Shown piece by piece: positions 4,747 through 5,704 of a DNA stretch of 5,704 nt. The notes below the pieces were generated by a model that was not told the DNA's origin, did not search any database, and was given only the letters and a program-made list of their open reading frames with translations. Origin of the DNA: Bacteroidia bacterium (GTDB lineage Bacteria; Bacteroidota; Bacteroidia; Bacteroidales; Azobacteroidaceae); the NCBI GenBank assembly GCA_025999115.1, contig BNWW01000099.1, positions 1 through 5,704 on the forward strand, given 5' to 3'. Numbering within the stretch: the first letter of the stretch is position 1; every line of letters begins with the position of its first letter. The position numbers were made by a program, and so were the translations under genes.

Positions 4747-5704
4747 TCAACAATGATTTTTGAAGAGGCGTAATTCTTTTTATTAATAATGAGCGATACA
4801 TTGTAAACGCCGCGAGCTATCTCCGGGGAAAGCGTTATTTTTCCTTTATTTTCGGAAATGGGATATTGCGCAATTGTTTGCCCGTTTACCCCGGTAATTT
4901 GAATCACACTGTTGGCCGACTTAACCGGAAGTTCCGTTTGATAATCAAAAATCTTGTCTTTCACGGGATTGGGAAAGATTTTAAATAGGATTTCTTCTAT
5001 TTCTATCGGAGCAATATTGACAAATTGGTCTAAGCCTATTCTAATTTCCCATTCACCTACCCATAGATTCCTCCAATTCACAGGAAGAATAAGAGGCGAA
5101 GAATGAAAATGCCAATATTCACGATAAGTAGGCTCCCTTTCCTGTCTTTTCACATACAATCTATCAAAAGAATAATAACAATAGTAGAAATTTCCTACAT
5201 AATGGCCATCAGATTCTTTTGTCAGTTTAACTGAAAACCGGTCGTTACTATCGCTTAACAGAACAGATGGTTTAGTCATGGGAGCATAATCGGGATAAAG
5301 GATTTCAAAACGAACAGGTTCAAAAGTTCCCGCATCGTCGTTCGGTTCTCCTATCGTTGGCGTTTTATCAATACTATACTGATTTTTATGGATAAAAACA
5401 ATGGATTCATTTTCATTTGGACTGCCGACGGTTGCTCCCGCATAATTCCCAAAAATCAATGTGTTGTTAATGGAATCGCTTTCATAATACTAATGTACTG
5501 CCTCCGAATAGGTTGTTACCTGTATCAAATCGCCTGCCCGTCGAATCGGCAAATCTAAATCGTTGTTACGGAAAAGAATCACATTAGAGGGATCAATATA
5601 ATCAGTAAAATATTGTGACAAATCCAATTTTACCCTTTCGGAAGAAGTTGTAATAACAACACTATCAAGCATATCATGAGAATAATCCCAAATATTACTC
5701 AATT
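4743..5704 (-). pseudogene. Large T9SS-exported protein, 5' end outside the window, interrupted by an in-frame TAG
   Basis: The frame enters at the right edge and ends at TGA 4745-4743. The last 77 residues (from FPNP, codons 4976-4746) form a type A T9SS C-terminal sorting domain: FPNPVKDKI, VIQITGVNGQTIAQYPI, GVYNVSLII and a basic end SSKIIVE. Such domains carry cargo through the outer membrane and are cleaved, with attachment to the surface or release. The part upstream of it (about 240 visible codons) is rich in Tyr, Trp and Asp and looks beta-rich; I recognise no catalytic motif. A single TAG (bases 5492-5490) stops the frame after TTYSEAVH. The same frame continues at once with YYESDSINNTLIFGNYAGA and stays open, so this is one gene with a nonsense codon, not two genes. 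No good ATG follows the TAG in this frame before a TTG at 5459, and a restarted product would lack a signal peptide. A sequencing error would make it an ordinary intact CDS. Confidence 0.7.

Noticed and set aside
1..5704. Insertion sequence, CRISPR array, tRNA or rRNA
   Set aside because: No transposase frame, terminal repeats, spaced direct repeats or conserved RNA-gene motifs were seen on reading through both strands.

Overview
The window looks like a piece of a Bacteroidota chromosome, most likely from the Bacteroidia. Four things support this. A C-terminal sorting domain of the type IX secretion system (T9SS), a system restricted to this phylum, ends a gene at the right edge. TAnnTTTG-type -7 promoter boxes precede genes. 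Upstream regions are AT-rich with no clear Shine-Dalgarno sequences. The malate dehydrogenase is of the short LDH-like type with an N-terminal MAKVTVVGAGNVGA. The assignment comes from the sequence alone and I cannot go below class.

The left part (about 1-1450) is a gene graveyard. At 34-511 lies a heavily deleted rtcB (RNA ligase). At 516-1125 follows prfH, the GGQ peptide-release factor that commonly sits beside rtcB; it is frameshifted in the linker before its GGQ domain. Together they are the relic of a ribosome rescue-and-repair module. A c(UUCG)g hairpin terminator at 1137-1164 closes that block, and a promoter-like -7 box follows directly at 1168-1175. Next come an unexplained 65-base stretch and a very short relic of endonuclease IV (nfo, about 1260-1403), reduced to two family segments fused across an internal deletion. 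The relic is joined in frame to an apparently intact gene of the DUF6994 type (1449-2159).

The middle holds two intact genes on the plus strand, each with its own TAnnTTTG box: a secreted alpha/beta-hydrolase esterase (2220-3065) and NAD-dependent malate dehydrogenase, mdh (3166-4107). A long imperfect inverted repeat (4117-4184) separates mdh from the convergent minus-strand genes.

The right part is a minus-strand pair: a large T9SS-exported protein that enters from beyond the right edge (4743-5704) and, overlapping it by ATGA, a small secreted protein of unknown function (4177-4746). The T9SS gene carries one in-frame TAG at 5490-5492, so it is either recently broken, misread in sequencing, or read through.

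The main message is intact housekeeping and secretion functions next to at least three decayed genes. This suggests a lineage, or at least a locus, undergoing gene loss. I see no mobile element, CRISPR array, rRNA or tRNA, and no convincing new defence or biosynthetic system. The least understood intact material is the small secreted protein coupled to the T9SS cargo, and the DUF6994 gene.
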